Below the pieces are notes generated by a model. It did no database searches. It had not been told where the DNA came from and worked only from the letters and a program-made list of their open reading frames with translations. This document shows positions 15,849 through 25,063 of a stretch of 64,000 nucleotides of DNA, in pieces (the stretch's first letter is position 1; each line of letters opens with the position of its first letter). The position numbers and the translations under genes were made by a program. The stretch is taken from positions 684,501-748,500 of the forward strand of contig NZ_ATNE01000001.1 of NCBI RefSeq assembly GCF_000454065.1, in the 5' to 3' direction. The stretch comes from Brevibacillus thermoruber 423. Its GTDB lineage: Bacteria; Bacillota; Bacilli; Brevibacillales; Brevibacillaceae.

Positions 15849-16853
15849 ATGAATTGGAAACGCTTCCTGTCAGGTTTGACTGCTTCCGCCCTGATCGCCG
15901 CCCTCGTCGGCTGCGGCTCCAACAATGCGGCATCGCCGTCCGGCGGCAATGGCTCCCCAGGCGAGGGAGACTACCCGAAAAAGCCAATCGAACTCATCGT
16001 TCCCTATGCGGCCGGCGGCGGCACGGATGCGGTCGCCCGTGCATTTGCCGATTCGGCCAAAAAGGTGCTGCCGCAGCCGATCGGGGTCGTGAACAAGACC
16101 GGTGGCGGCGGGGCCGTCGGCATGAGCGAAGGAAGCAAAGCAAAGCCGGACGGCTACAAGGTCACCTTGGTTACCGTGGAAATGACAACGCTTCCGCTGC
16201 TGGGACTGGCTGCCTTTACCCCTGACGATTTCAAACCAGTCGCCCGGCTGAACGCCGACCCGGCGGCCATCACCGTACGCGCCGACGCACCGTGGAACAC
16301 CATCGAAGAATTCCTCGACTACGCGAAACAAAATCCGGGCAAAGTACGCATCGGCAACTCCGGTACGGGTGCCATCTGGCATCTGGCTGCCACGGCTCTG
16401 GAGCAAAAAACCGGCGCCAAGTTTAGCCACATCCCGTTTGACGGCGCCAATCCGGCCGTAACCGCCCTGCTTGGCGGTCACATCGAAGCGGTATCCGTAA
16501 GCCCGGCAGAGGTAGCGGCGCAGGTACAGGCCGGCAAGTTGAAAATGCTGGGAGTGATGGCCGACGAACGCTTGCCGAAGTTTAAGGACGTGCCGACCTT
16601 GAAAGAAAAAGGCCTGGATCTGTCGATCGGCACCTGGAGAGGCCTCGCCGTGCCGAAAGATACGCCGGACAACGTGGTGGCCGTACTGAAAGAGGCAGCC
16701 AAAAAAGTGACGGAAGACAAGGCCTTTACCGATGTCCTCGACAACATGAACCTGGGCGTGTCCTACGCTGATGATGCTGCCTTCAAAGAGGCGATTCAAA
16801 GGGACAGCGAACTGTTTGCCAAACTTGTTGCCGATCTTGGCTTGAAAAAGTAA
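15849..16853 (+). CDS. Tripartite tricarboxylate-type solute-binding lipoprotein TctC
   Basis: The 334-residue lipoprotein has a signal peptide ending in the lipobox LVGC (near residue 20). The TTT-family ligand-binding signature follows: PKKPIELIVPYAAGGGTDAV, then the VNKTGGGGAVG region and NPGKVRIGNSGTGAIWH. It would capture a carboxylate and hand it to TctBA. I start at 15849 since the earlier ATG (15834) overlaps the TGGAGGATG ribosome binding site. The binding site cannot be read for specificity. The downstream KDG enzymes suggest a sugar acid rather than citrate. Confidence 0.9.
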   Translation: MNWKRFLSGLTASALIAALVGCGSNNAASPSGGNGSPGEGDYPKKPIELIVPYAAGGGTDAVARAFADSAKKVLPQPIGVVNKTGGGGAVGMSEGSKAKPDGYKVTLVTVEMTTLPLLGLAAFTPDDFKPVARLNADPAAITVRADAPWNTIEEFLDYAKQNPGKVRIGNSGTGAIWHLAATALEQKTGAKFSHIPFDGANPAVTALLGGHIEAVSVSPAEVAAQVQAGKLKMLGVMADERLPKFKDVPTLKEKGLDLSIGTWRGLAVPKDTPDNVVAVLKEAAKKVTEDKAFTDVLDNMNLGVSYADDAAFKEAIQRDSELFAKLVADLGLKK

Positions 16854-16942
16854 GAGAATTCGGACACGGGTAACCGCTAAGCCCGTGTCCCGTAGATTGC
16901 GCGGTGTTTCCCATAACCCGCCCTTGCCTAGGAGGGTCACTC

Positions 16943-17392
16943 GTGAAGAAGGTTGATATCTTTGTCGGTTTGCTTCTGATCGTCCTGTCCGTCGCCACGT
17001 GGATCACCGCAGGAAATTTCCCGTCTGTCGGCGACACGGATGTGGGTGCGGGCTTCTTCCCCCGGCTGATCGCCTCCATCCTGCTCGTACTGTCACTCAT
17101 CCTGATCGCTTCCGGATATCGCCGTCGGGGCGGTGGAGACGAGGAAACGGGACAGACGTCCTGGAAGCAGACGCTGCTCGGTTTTGTCTGTACCTTTGCG
17201 TTTCTTGCACTCATCTGCCTATGCGGCTTTTTTCTCTCCACGCCCGTGTTTCTCTTGGGGTTCATGTGGCTGCTCGGCTACCGCAAGCCGGTGCCGACCG
17301 TCGCTGTGGCCGTACTGGTGACGCTGTTTATCTATCTCGTCTTTGAAAAAGTGCTGCAGGTTCCCCTTCCTGCAGGCCTATTCTTCGAGTAA
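16943..17392 (+). CDS. TTT transporter small membrane subunit TctB
   Basis: The 149-residue protein has four hydrophobic helices (VDIFVGLLLIVLSVATWITA, LIASILLVLSLILIASGY, and two near the C-terminus), as in TctB subunits. The GTG at 16943 follows GGAGGG by seven bases. TctB partners TctA in the sodium- or proton-driven importer. It is separated by 12 bases from tctA. Confidence 0.88.
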   Translation: MKKVDIFVGLLLIVLSVATWITAGNFPSVGDTDVGAGFFPRLIASILLVLSLILIASGYRRRGGGDEETGQTSWKQTLLGFVCTFAFLALICLCGFFLSTPVFLLGFMWLLGYRKPVPTVAVAVLVTLFIYLVFEKVLQVPLPAGLFFE

Positions 17393-17404
17393 GGAGGGAA
17401 CCGC

Positions 17405-18898
17405 ATGTTGGACTTGTTTCTCAACGGGCTGAGCAACATTTTCACAGACCCTTTCGCGCTGGTGATGTCCATTGTCGGGGTGGCGGTCGGCATCATCGTC
17501 GGAGCGCTTCCTGGGCTGACGGCGACGATGGGGGTGGCGCTGGTGCTGCCGCTCACGTTCGGCATGGAGCCGGTGGCCGGACTGCTGCTGCTGTCGGGCG
17601 TTTACTTCGGCGGGGTGTACGGCGGTTCGATTACGGCCATCCTGCTCAAGACGCCGGGTACGCCGGCGGCAGCCGCCACCGCTCTGGACGGTTACGCCCT
17701 CGCGCAAAAGGGAATGGCCGGCAAGGCGCTTGGCGTCGCCACACTCTCCTCGTTTACCGGAGGAACGCTCAGCATCGTCATTTTGATGTTCCTCTCTCCC
17801 ATCCTGGCCAACATCGCGCTGGAATTCAGCGCGCCCGAAACGTTTGCGCTGGCTGTTTTCGGTCTCAGCATCATCGCCAGCATCTCCGGCAAATCTCTGG
17901 TCAAAGGCTTGATCGCCGGGATGGTCGGGCTGCTGTTGGCCATGGTAGGGCTTGACCCGATTCTCGGCTTCCCCCGCTTCACGGGCGGGATTGAGCAGAT
18001 GATCAACGGCGTCCCCTTCATTCCGATCATGATCGGCTTGTTCGCCGCATCAGAAGCGTTCAAGTCGCTTTCGGAGATGAACGTAAAAGAGAAAGTGAAG
18101 GTGAAAATCGAGAAGATTCTCCCGACTTGGGCCGAGTTTCGCCGCCTGATCCCGACCATCCTCCGCTCCACCGGCCTGGGCACGTTTATCGGGATTATCC
18201 CGGGCGCGGGAGCGGATATCGCCGCGTTTGTCTCGTACAACGAAGCGAAGCGGTTCAGCAAAGACAAGGACGGGTTTGGCAAAGGGAAGATCGAAGGCGT
18301 GTCCGCGTGCGAATCGGGCGCCAACGCCTGCACGGGCGGCGCGCTGGTGCCGCTGCTTACGCTGGGGATTCCCGGCGACGCGGTAACCGCCGTCATGCTG
18401 GGCGCGCTGATGGTGCAAGGACTGCAGCCCGGTCCGCTACTGTTTAAGAACAACGGCGACCTGGTCTACACCCTGTTCATCGGGATGATCATCTGCTATG
18501 TCATCATGCTCCTGATGGGATTGTTCGCCGCCCGCTATTTCGCCAGAGTGGTGGAAATCCCCAGGGAAATCTTGACGCCGATCATTCTGGTGCTCTGCAT
18601 CGTCGGTTCGTACGCGATCAACAACAGCTTTTTCGATGTCATCATCATGGCGGTCGCCGGTGTAGTCGGGTACTTCATGCAAAAGTACGATTTCCCCGCT
18701 TCCCCGATCGTACTGGCACTGATTCTCGGTCCGATGGCGGAAAGCCAGTTCCGCCGTGCGCTGGCGCTTTCCAACGGCAGCTACGACATTTTTTACACGC
18801 GCCCGATCCCGTTGGTTCTCCTGCTGCTCTCTGCCATTACTCTTCTCACTCCGATCGTGAAAGCCGTATGGCAGCAGTGGAAACGCGCTTATCAATAA
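17405..18898 (+). CDS. TTT transporter large membrane subunit TctA
   Basis: This 497-residue protein has about twelve membrane segments. The family signatures are GALPGLTATMGVALVLPLTF near the N-terminus and LGTFIGIIPGAGADIAAFVS in the middle. EGVSACESGANACTGGALVP and LLTLGIPGDAVTAVMLGALM follow. TctA is the translocation subunit. It follows AAGGAGG and is in one operon with tctC, tctB and the KDG catabolic genes. Confidence 0.95.
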   Translation: MLDLFLNGLSNIFTDPFALVMSIVGVAVGIIVGALPGLTATMGVALVLPLTFGMEPVAGLLLLSGVYFGGVYGGSITAILLKTPGTPAAAATALDGYALAQKGMAGKALGVATLSSFTGGTLSIVILMFLSPILANIALEFSAPETFALAVFGLSIIASISGKSLVKGLIAGMVGLLLAMVGLDPILGFPRFTGGIEQMINGVPFIPIMIGLFAASEAFKSLSEMNVKEKVKVKIEKILPTWAEFRRLIPTILRSTGLGTFIGIIPGAGADIAAFVSYNEAKRFSKDKDGFGKGKIEGVSACESGANACTGGALVPLLTLGIPGDAVTAVMLGALMVQGLQPGPLLFKNNGDLVYTLFIGMIICYVIMLLMGLFAARYFARVVEIPREILTPIILVLCIVGSYAINNSFFDVIIMAVAGVVGYFMQKYDFPASPIVLALILGPMAESQFRRALALSNGSYDIFYTRPIPLVLLLLSAITLLTPIVKAVWQQWKRAYQ

Positions 18899-18920
18899 CG
18901 CTGCTTTGGAGGAAACCAAG

Positions 18921-19871
18921 ATGGACGTAGTCACTTTTGGAGAAACGATGGTGCTTTTCACCCCGGAAACCACGGGTTTCATGCGCTATGCCCACACGTA
19001 CTCGCGAAAATTCGGCGGATCGGAGACCAACTTTGCCATCGGGCTCGCCCGGCTGGGACACCGCGTCGGCTGGATCAGCCGGGTGGGCGACGACGAGTTG
19101 GGCAAAGCGCTGCTCGCGTTCGTCCGCGGCGAAGGCGTGGACGTTAGCCGCGTCCGGCTGGACCCGGACGCCCCCACCGGAATTTACTTCAAGGAGATTC
19201 GCGGCGCCAACGACGTCAACGTCTATTACTACCGAAAAGGGTCAGCCGCCAGCCGCATGACGCCAAGCGATCTGGACGAAGAGTACCTGGCCCAGGCCAA
19301 GTATCTGTTCGTCTCGGGCATTACGCCCGCGCTCAGTGACACCTGCCGGGCGATGACCCAGGCGGCGATCACGCTGGCGAAAAAGCACGGATTGACCGTG
19401 GTGTTTGACCCCAATCTGCGCAAAAAGCTGTGGCCGGAGGAACAGGCCCGCGAGACGCTGCTGGCCCTTGCGGCTCAAGCGGACATCGTCCTGCCCGGCC
19501 TGTCGGAAGGGGAGTTTTTGTTCGGCGAAAGCGATCCGCTGAAGCTGGGTCGGCGCTTTCTCGAGCACGGCGCGCAGACGGTGGTGCTGAAGCTGGGGGA
19601 AGGAGGAGCCCACTATTTTACCCGGGAGACGGACGAATACATCCCCGGTTACCGCGTGGACCGCGTCGTCGATCCAGTAGGCGCGGGAGACGGATTTGCC
19701 GCCGGGTTTGTCTCCGGTCTACTGGACGGCCTGCCGATGGCCGACGCGGTCAGACGGGCCAATGCCGTCGGCGCGATCGTCACGATGGTGAACGGCGACG
19801 TGGAAGGGCTGCCGGAGCGGGCCGACCTGAAGCGGTTCGCCGAGGAGCCCAATGAAGAAGTGATACGCTAA
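18921..19871 (+). CDS. kdgK: 2-keto-3-deoxygluconate kinase (PfkB family)
   Basis: The 316-residue protein has the PfkB N-terminal motif MDVVTFGETMVLFTPETTGF and the C-terminal ATP-site motif DPVGAGDGFAAGFVSGLLDG with the catalytic aspartate. FGGSETNFAIGLARLG matches KDG kinases. It phosphorylates KDG to KDPG. The start is the ATG after TTTGGAGG. The next gene encodes KDPG aldolase, which supports this substrate. Close ribokinase-family sugar kinases remain possible on sequence alone. Confidence 0.85.
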   Translation: MDVVTFGETMVLFTPETTGFMRYAHTYSRKFGGSETNFAIGLARLGHRVGWISRVGDDELGKALLAFVRGEGVDVSRVRLDPDAPTGIYFKEIRGANDVNVYYYRKGSAASRMTPSDLDEEYLAQAKYLFVSGITPALSDTCRAMTQAAITLAKKHGLTVVFDPNLRKKLWPEEQARETLLALAAQADIVLPGLSEGEFLFGESDPLKLGRRFLEHGAQTVVLKLGEGGAHYFTRETDEYIPGYRVDRVVDPVGAGDGFAAGFVSGLLDGLPMADAVRRANAVGAIVTMVNGDVEGLPERADLKRFAEEPNEEVIR

Positions 19872-19890
19872 TCATGGGAGGAGAGCAGCC

Positions 19891-20529
19891 ATGCGTGTAT
19901 TGGACAAAATCATCGACAGCGGCATCGTCGCCGTTATTCGCGGGGCGACTCCGGACAAAATCATGCCGGTCGTCCAGGCACTCTACGAGGGCGGTGTCAC
20001 CACGTTGGAAATCACCGTGGAGACGCCGAAAGTACTCACGCTGATCGAGCAGGTGAAGGATGCATTCGATGACAGGGTGGTGGTCGGGGCCGGTACCGTT
20101 CTTGATCCGGAGACGGCCCGCGCCGCGATCATGGCGGGCGCATCCTTCATCTTTTCACCGACCGTCCACCCCGAGACGATCCGCCTGACCAAGCGGTATG
20201 GCGTCATCAGCATTCCGGGGGCGCTCACTCCGACGGAAATCCTCACGGCGTACGAGCACGGTGCCGACGTGGTCAAAGTATTTCCGGCCAACGTGGTCGG
20301 CCCTCGCTACCTGCAGGACATTCACGGGCCCCTGCCGCACATTCCGCTGATGCCGACAGGCGGCATCGACCTGTCCAACGCCGCCGCGTACATCCGCGCC
20401 GGAGCCGTCGCTGTTGGCGTCGGCGGTTCCCTGGTCAGCTTCAAGGAAGAAGTAAGCGAGGCCTACCTGTCCAGACTGACGGAAACCGCCCGTAAGTTTA
20501 CGGAGGCCGTCAAACAGGCGAGATCCTAG
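19891..20529 (+). CDS. eda: KDPG / KHG aldolase
   Basis: The 212-residue class I aldolase shows the active-site pieces GIVAVIRGATPDKI, TTLEITVETP (glutamate), GAGTVLDPETA and the Schiff-base lysine in ADVVKVFPANVVGPRYL. MPTGGIDLSNAAAYIRAGAVAVGVGG closes the barrel phosphate site. It splits KDPG to pyruvate and glyceraldehyde 3-phosphate. It follows kdgK by 19 bases with a GGGAGGAG ribosome binding site. Confidence 0.93.
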   Translation: MRVLDKIIDSGIVAVIRGATPDKIMPVVQALYEGGVTTLEITVETPKVLTLIEQVKDAFDDRVVVGAGTVLDPETARAAIMAGASFIFSPTVHPETIRLTKRYGVISIPGALTPTEILTAYEHGADVVKVFPANVVGPRYLQDIHGPLPHIPLMPTGGIDLSNAAAYIRAGAVAVGVGGSLVSFKEEVSEAYLSRLTETARKFTEAVKQARS

Positions 20530-20544
20530 GAAAGCGAGTGGTAT

Positions 20545-21525
20545 GTGGTGACAAAACCGCGCATCTTTATCCCCCACCGAATTGCGGAGAGCGCGTTAGC
20601 CATGCTCGGCGAGCGCTGTACGCTGGACTACCGCGACATCGAGGAGAAGCTGGACGACGCCGCGTTTTTCGCCGGTCTGGAACAGGCGGATGGACTGATG
20701 ATCTACTCTCGCCATAAAATCAGCGCGGACGTGCTGGACCGCGCTCCCCGCCTGCGAATCGTCAGCAATATAGCCGTCGGGTACGACAACCTCGATCTGA
20801 ACGAACTGACCGCCCGCGGCATTATGGCGACCAATACGCCGGACGTGCTGACCGAGACGACCGCCGACCTGACGTTTGCGCTGCTGATGGCGGCTGCCCG
20901 CCGCATCCCGGAAGCGGATCGGTATGTCAAGGACGGACGGTGGAACGAGTGGCTCCCCAGCCTGATGCTGGGAAAGGACGTGCACGGCGCGGTCATCGGC
21001 ATCGTCGGCATGGGAAGGATCGGCGAAGCAGTGGCGCGTCGGGCAAAAGGCTTCGGCATGCGCATTCTCTACCACAACCGTACCCGCAAAGAGGAAGCGG
21101 AACGATCACTGGGCGCGGAATACGCTGGATTGGACGATCTCCTTCGCCGCTCCGACTACGTCGTGGTGATGACCCCGCTGACTCCGGAGACAACCGGGCT
21201 GATCGGCGAACGGGAACTGGCACTCATGAAGCCGGATGCGATTTTGATCAACACTTCCCGCGGACGCGTCGTCGACGAACAGGCGCTGATCCACGCCCTT
21301 TCCGAGCGGCGCATCGCCGGCGCCGGACTGGATGTGTACGCGGTTGAGCCGGTGTCCAGAGACAATCCGCTGCTGAGCATGCCCAATGTGGTGACCCTGC
21401 CCCACATCGGCAGCGCCACCCGCGAAACGCGCGAAAACATGGCGCTGAAAGCGGCGCGCAACATGCTGGCCGGCCTGTTTGGGGAGCGGCCCGAGAATCT
21501 GTTGAATCCGTCCGTTTTCTCCTAA
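20545..21525 (+). CDS. D-isomer-specific 2-hydroxyacid dehydrogenase (glyoxylate/ketogluconate reductase type)
   Basis: The 326-residue NAD(P)-dependent enzyme has the Rossmann motif GIVGMGRIGEAVARRAKGFG and the catalytic arginine in INTSRGRVVDEQALIHAL. The catalytic histidine lies in LPHIGSATRETRENMA. It resembles GyaR/GhrB-type reductases that act on glyoxylate, hydroxypyruvate or 2-ketogluconate. As last gene of the KDG operon it probably reduces a keto-acid intermediate such as 2-ketogluconate (inference). The start is one of two adjacent GTG codons; 20545 was kept. A terminator follows directly. Confidence 0.85.
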   Translation: MVTKPRIFIPHRIAESALAMLGERCTLDYRDIEEKLDDAAFFAGLEQADGLMIYSRHKISADVLDRAPRLRIVSNIAVGYDNLDLNELTARGIMATNTPDVLTETTADLTFALLMAAARRIPEADRYVKDGRWNEWLPSLMLGKDVHGAVIGIVGMGRIGEAVARRAKGFGMRILYHNRTRKEEAERSLGAEYAGLDDLLRRSDYVVVMTPLTPETTGLIGERELALMKPDAILINTSRGRVVDEQALIHALSERRIAGAGLDVYAVEPVSRDNPLLSMPNVVTLPHIGSATRETRENMALKAARNMLAGLFGERPENLLNPSVFS

Positions 21526-21533
21526 ACACGCCA

Positions 21534-21572
21534 AACCGCACCGATTGTCGACATCGGTGCGGTTGCTTTTTT
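21534..21572 (+). terminator. Terminator of the sugar-acid operon
   Basis: AACCGCACCGAT pairs perfectly with ATCGGTGCGGTT and is followed by GCTTTTTT. Confidence 0.9.
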
Positions 21573-21977
21573 CCCAGAAAAAGACTGCTTTTGGAACAAA
21601 TTTGTTGCTTCGCCTCAAAATGGTCCGGGCCTGCACGAGATTTGGCCTAGCTTTGTCGGAATATCGACGGGCGGACCCTTCGACCGTTTTTTCCGCCCTT
21701 CCTCCGCCGTCTCCACCCCCAACGAACAGCGCCATCCTTCCATTTTTAGGCGACCGCGTGCAGCTTTGCATCGTACCAACCGATCACGAACATGGGACTG
21801 AACCGACGCGTTCGGGTGAAGATGTGCCTGCGCCTGCCCCGGTTTGAGCCGGCATGCGAAGGACCATGGCTGTATAAAATTTTTGGTCTATTCGATCATT
21901 TTCCGTCTAGCAGCATTTGGTAGAATGACACTGTCGCGATACGTCGACATCATTTGCAAGAAGGAGGAGGATCACTG
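21573..21977. other. Non-coding stretch before the stalk-domain gene
   Basis: About 400 bases with no convincing gene on either strand. The AT-rich segment at about 21870-21925 may contain the promoter of the following gene, and AAGGAGGAGG at 21961-21970 is its ribosome binding site. Confidence 0.5.
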
Positions 21978-22994
21978 ATGAAAAAGATCGTAACGGCCTC
22001 TCTCACGGCTGCCTTGATGTTGGGCGCCGTACCCGCAGCGCTGGCGCAAACGGAAGGACTTGCGGACCGGAATACGGCGGCCCATGGCGATGTGCAGGGC
22101 GAGAATGCCGCCGGCGGCGCAGCCGGGACGGCGGATGAAGCCGGCTCTGACACATCGGCGAGCACAGATGACCAATCGACAGCGGACACTCTCTCTCAAA
22201 CCGAAAGCGATACAACAACCTCCCCCGCAACCACGTCCGATCAGTCCCCCACCACCCTGAGTGTCCAGGAAGCGGTGCAGTCCGCGGAAAAACTGAACGA
22301 ACTTCGTCAGCAGTTGAAAGACGCGCCCGAGGTGACGGAACAGGTGGCAGCCACGTACGAGGAGCTGGTCAACGCGCTCGTCGACATCGCCGATCTGCCG
22401 CAGGCGATCGAGGTGCAAAAAGAACTGCTGGAGCGAACCTACCAGCCCGGAGATACCGAGCCGTTTCAAAAGTTGGGCCAACTGTACGCCAAGGCGAACG
22501 TGACGGATGTCAAAACGTTCGTCAACGGCGAGGAACTCACGATGGATCAGGCGCCGTTTATCGTGGGCGGACGAGCTCTCGTGACGGAGCGGGTCATCCG
22601 CGAGGCATTGGATGCGGATGTGCGCTGGGATGAGGCCGCTGGCGCCGTCACCGTAACCCGCGGGGACCGCACGATCACGCTGCATGTGAACAAAAACGAA
22701 GTCGAAACGAACGGGAACAAGATCACGACCGACGCCATTCCCGTGGTGAAAAACGGCAGCCTATACCTGCCGATTCGGTTCATCAGCGAGCAGTTGGAGG
22801 CCACGGTCGACTGGCAAAAAGACGGACAGATCATCATCATCGACGACAATCAGGTGGACGAATCGCAGCCTGCGGGCTCGACCGCGCCGGACGCAACGAA
22901 CCAGACGGGCGGGGGCACGTCGGGTACGGACAATTCCTCGGGCAGCGGTACTTCGGGCTCGGATGATTCGGACGATGCGGCGGATACCAATTAG
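21978..22994 (+). CDS. Secreted stalk-domain (copper amine oxidase N-terminal-like) protein
   Basis: The 338-residue protein has a signal peptide (MKKIVTASLTAALMLGAVPA, cleavage after ALA). A low-complexity Ala/Asp/Ser/Thr linker runs to about residue 95, then a helical region. A stalk-type domain lies near residues 185-295: VNGEELTMDQAPFIVGGRAL, VTERVIREALDADVRWDEAA and NGSLYLPIRFISEQLEATVD. The tail is Gly/Ser/Asp-rich. Such domains occur in cell-surface proteins of spore formers. No enzymatic motif is visible. Confidence 0.8.
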   Translation: MKKIVTASLTAALMLGAVPAALAQTEGLADRNTAAHGDVQGENAAGGAAGTADEAGSDTSASTDDQSTADTLSQTESDTTTSPATTSDQSPTTLSVQEAVQSAEKLNELRQQLKDAPEVTEQVAATYEELVNALVDIADLPQAIEVQKELLERTYQPGDTEPFQKLGQLYAKANVTDVKTFVNGEELTMDQAPFIVGGRALVTERVIREALDADVRWDEAAGAVTVTRGDRTITLHVNKNEVETNGNKITTDAIPVVKNGSLYLPIRFISEQLEATVDWQKDGQIIIIDDNQVDESQPAGSTAPDATNQTGGGTSGTDNSSGSGTSGSDDSDDAADTN

Positions 22995-23004
22995 CGCAGG
23001 TAAA

Positions 23005-23028
23005 AACCGGACCTCTGCAGGTCCGGTT
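23005..23028 (+). terminator. Terminator-like hairpin, first copy
   Basis: AACCGGACCT pairs with AGGTCCGGTT around a four-base loop, just after the stalk-domain gene. A 24-base copy with one difference lies at 23288. The 260 bases between them contain no convincing gene. Confidence 0.6.
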
Positions 23029-23287
23029 GGTTCAGACTGAAGACAAATCAATTGGATCGAAGGAGAAGCATGTTTCCAGGCAGAGCGACTTGTGAGCCCT
23101 ACCGAGCGGAGCAGCGATTTGCGGAAAAAAGGAGCGCCACCTTGGAATGGGCTGCGCAGCGATACGACTTTGGCGATCCCCCGCAAAGCGGTGCGGAGCG
23201 TGCAGTTTTTGCTTCCCTGGTGGGCGAGCACGGAGCGGAAGCCGGAAACGTGCTTCTCCTCCCAGCAGTCACTTTGTCTGCACACCA

Positions 23288-23315
23288 AACCGGACCTCTG
23301 AAGGTCCGGTTTTCT
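23288..23315. terminator. Terminator-like hairpin, second copy
   Basis: AACCGGACCT-CTGA-AGGTCCGGTT followed by TTCTG. It lies downstream of the minus-strand FAH-family gene and can end transcription from either side. Confidence 0.65.
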
Positions 23316-23344
23316 GTCGCTGCTGCACAGGCTTTTCCCCCGGA

Positions 23345-24244
23345 TTACGCCTCCTGCTTCATCCGGTTGGTGAGACGGCCCAGCTTTTCGATCTCGATCG
23401 TCACCTCGTCCCCGTCCTTCAGCCACACCTGCCGCTCTTTGGGATAGCCGAGAATCACGCCCTCCGGCGTACCGGTCAGGATGACGTCGCCCGGCTCCAG
23501 GGTCATGTACCGGGAGATGTAGTGGACGATTTCGTCGCAGGGGAAAATCATGTCCGAGGTGTTGGAGTGCTGCCGCACTTCGCCGTTGACGATGGACTTG
23601 ATCTCCAGATCGTTCGGATTGCCCACCTCATCGGAGGTGACCAGGTAGGGGCCGAGCGGACTGAAGCCGTCACAGCTCTTGCCCAGCAGCCACTGGCTGG
23701 TGCGCATCTGCAGGTCGCGGGCGGACAGGTCGTTCGCGTTGCAGTACCCGGCCACGTACGAGAGGGCCTCCTCCCGCTTCACCCGCTTCGCCCGCCTGCC
23801 GATCACGATGGCTAGCTCCGCCTCGTAATCCACCTGCTGCGATTCCGCGGGCAGCGTGATCTCGTCGTTGTGGGCGGCCAGCGTGTTGCTGAACTTGTTG
23901 AACAGCACCGGATATTCGGGCACGGCCATGTTGGACTCTTCCGCGTGCTTCCGGTAGTTCAGTCCGACGCAGATGATCTTGCCCGGCTCCGGCACGCACG
24001 GCCCGAAGCGCAGGGACGATTCGTCCAGGAACAACTGCGGCTCCCCCGCCGACTCCATGCGGCGGACGTGGGCCGCCAGCGCCTGAAACGCCTCCTCCCC
24101 TCCCTCGAGAAACCGGCGGATGGTCTGCGGTACAGCCTCCGCTCCTCCGTGCCGCTCCACCGACGCCGTTACGTCCAGTACGCCGCGGTCCGTCTTGACG
24201 CCGAGCGCCAGGCCGCGCTCCGCATAAAAGGTCAAAAGCTTCAT
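23345..24244 (-). CDS. Fumarylacetoacetate hydrolase (FAH) family protein
   Basis: The 299-residue protein has an N-terminal domain (residues 1-70) and the FAH core. KIICVGLNYRKHAEESNM opens the core, and VDYEAELAIVIGRRAKRV holds the metal-binding glutamates. GYCNANDLSARDLQMRTSQW and GDVILTGTPEGVILG follow. The family includes 2,4-diketo-3-deoxy-acid hydrolases and keto-pentonate dehydratases. Beside an SDR dehydrogenase and a UxaA-type dehydratase, a role in cleaving a diketo-deoxy sugar acid is most plausible. It is 20 bases downstream of the SDR gene in one operon. Confidence 0.88.
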   Translation of the reverse strand: MKLLTFYAERGLALGVKTDRGVLDVTASVERHGGAEAVPQTIRRFLEGGEEAFQALAAHVRRMESAGEPQLFLDESSLRFGPCVPEPGKIICVGLNYRKHAEESNMAVPEYPVLFNKFSNTLAAHNDEITLPAESQQVDYEAELAIVIGRRAKRVKREEALSYVAGYCNANDLSARDLQMRTSQWLLGKSCDGFSPLGPYLVTSDEVGNPNDLEIKSIVNGEVRQHSNTSDMIFPCDEIVHYISRYMTLEPGDVILTGTPEGVILGYPKERQVWLKDGDEVTIEIEKLGRLTNRMKQEA

Positions 24245-24264
24245 CGTGGTTCCCTCCGTCTGTC

Positions 24265-25038
24265 TTATGCCATTTTTCCAAACACGACCCCGCTGTCGAT
24301 GTACAAGGGTGATCCCATCATCAGGCGGGACTCATCCGACGCCAGAAAAAGGGCGGCCTTCGCTACGTCTTCGGGCCGGCCGAGTTCGCCGGTAAGCTGC
24401 CGTTTCCTGATGGCAGCCAGCGCCTCGTCGGGGTTGTCGTAGGACGTTTGCAGGTACTGTTCCACGAACGGGGTGAGAATCGTGCCGGGCAGCAGCGCAT
24501 TTACCCGGATGTTGTACGGGGCGTAATCCACCTGCATCGATTTGGTCAGGGCCAGGACCGCGCCCTTGGTGGCGGCGTAGGCAGCCCGCCGCATCAGCCC
24601 GATTTCGGCGATGCAGGAGGACATGTTGATGATCGAGCCTGCCCGCCGCTCCATCATGTGGGGCAGGACGTGCCTGCTGGGCAGAAAGACGCCCTTCAGG
24701 TTGACGGCCACCACCCGGTCCCACAGCTCCTCGCTGGTCTCGTGGACAGCGCCCACTCCGGAGATCCCGGCGTTGTTGAACAGCACGTCGATGGCACCGA
24801 ACGCCTTGAGCGCCTGTTCCACCATCGCCGCCACCTGCCCGTCGTCAGTGACGTCCGCCTGCAGGAACACGGCTTCACCGCCGGCTTGCCGAATCTCGCG
24901 GGCCGTTTCCTCTCCGCTCTCCGCGGAGACGTCGTTGACCGCCACGGCCGCCCCTTCCTGCGCGAACAACAGCGCAGTGCTCTTCCCGATCCCCGAGCCG
25001 CCGCCCGTGATCAGTGCCACTTTTCCCTTCAGCCTCAT
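24265..25038 (-). CDS. Short-chain dehydrogenase/reductase
   Basis: The 257-residue SDR has the cofactor motif VALITGGGSGIGKSTALLFA, NNAGISGVGAVHE, the catalytic serine in INMSSCIAEIGL and the YAATKGAVLALTKSM motif. The start is the ATG after GGAAAGGGG; a longer frame adds 15 unsupported residues. In the context of the FAH gene, it may oxidise a 2-keto-3-deoxy acid at C4, as in the non-phosphorylative L-fuconate/L-rhamnonate route. That assignment is an inference. Confidence 0.88.
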   Translation of the reverse strand: MRLKGKVALITGGGSGIGKSTALLFAQEGAAVAVNDVSAESGEETAREIRQAGGEAVFLQADVTDDGQVAAMVEQALKAFGAIDVLFNNAGISGVGAVHETSEELWDRVVAVNLKGVFLPSRHVLPHMMERRAGSIINMSSCIAEIGLMRRAAYAATKGAVLALTKSMQVDYAPYNIRVNALLPGTILTPFVEQYLQTSYDNPDEALAAIRKRQLTGELGRPEDVAKAALFLASDESRLMMGSPLYIDSGVVFGKMA

Positions 25039-25063
25039 GCAATCGCCCCTTTCCGGCAATCCT

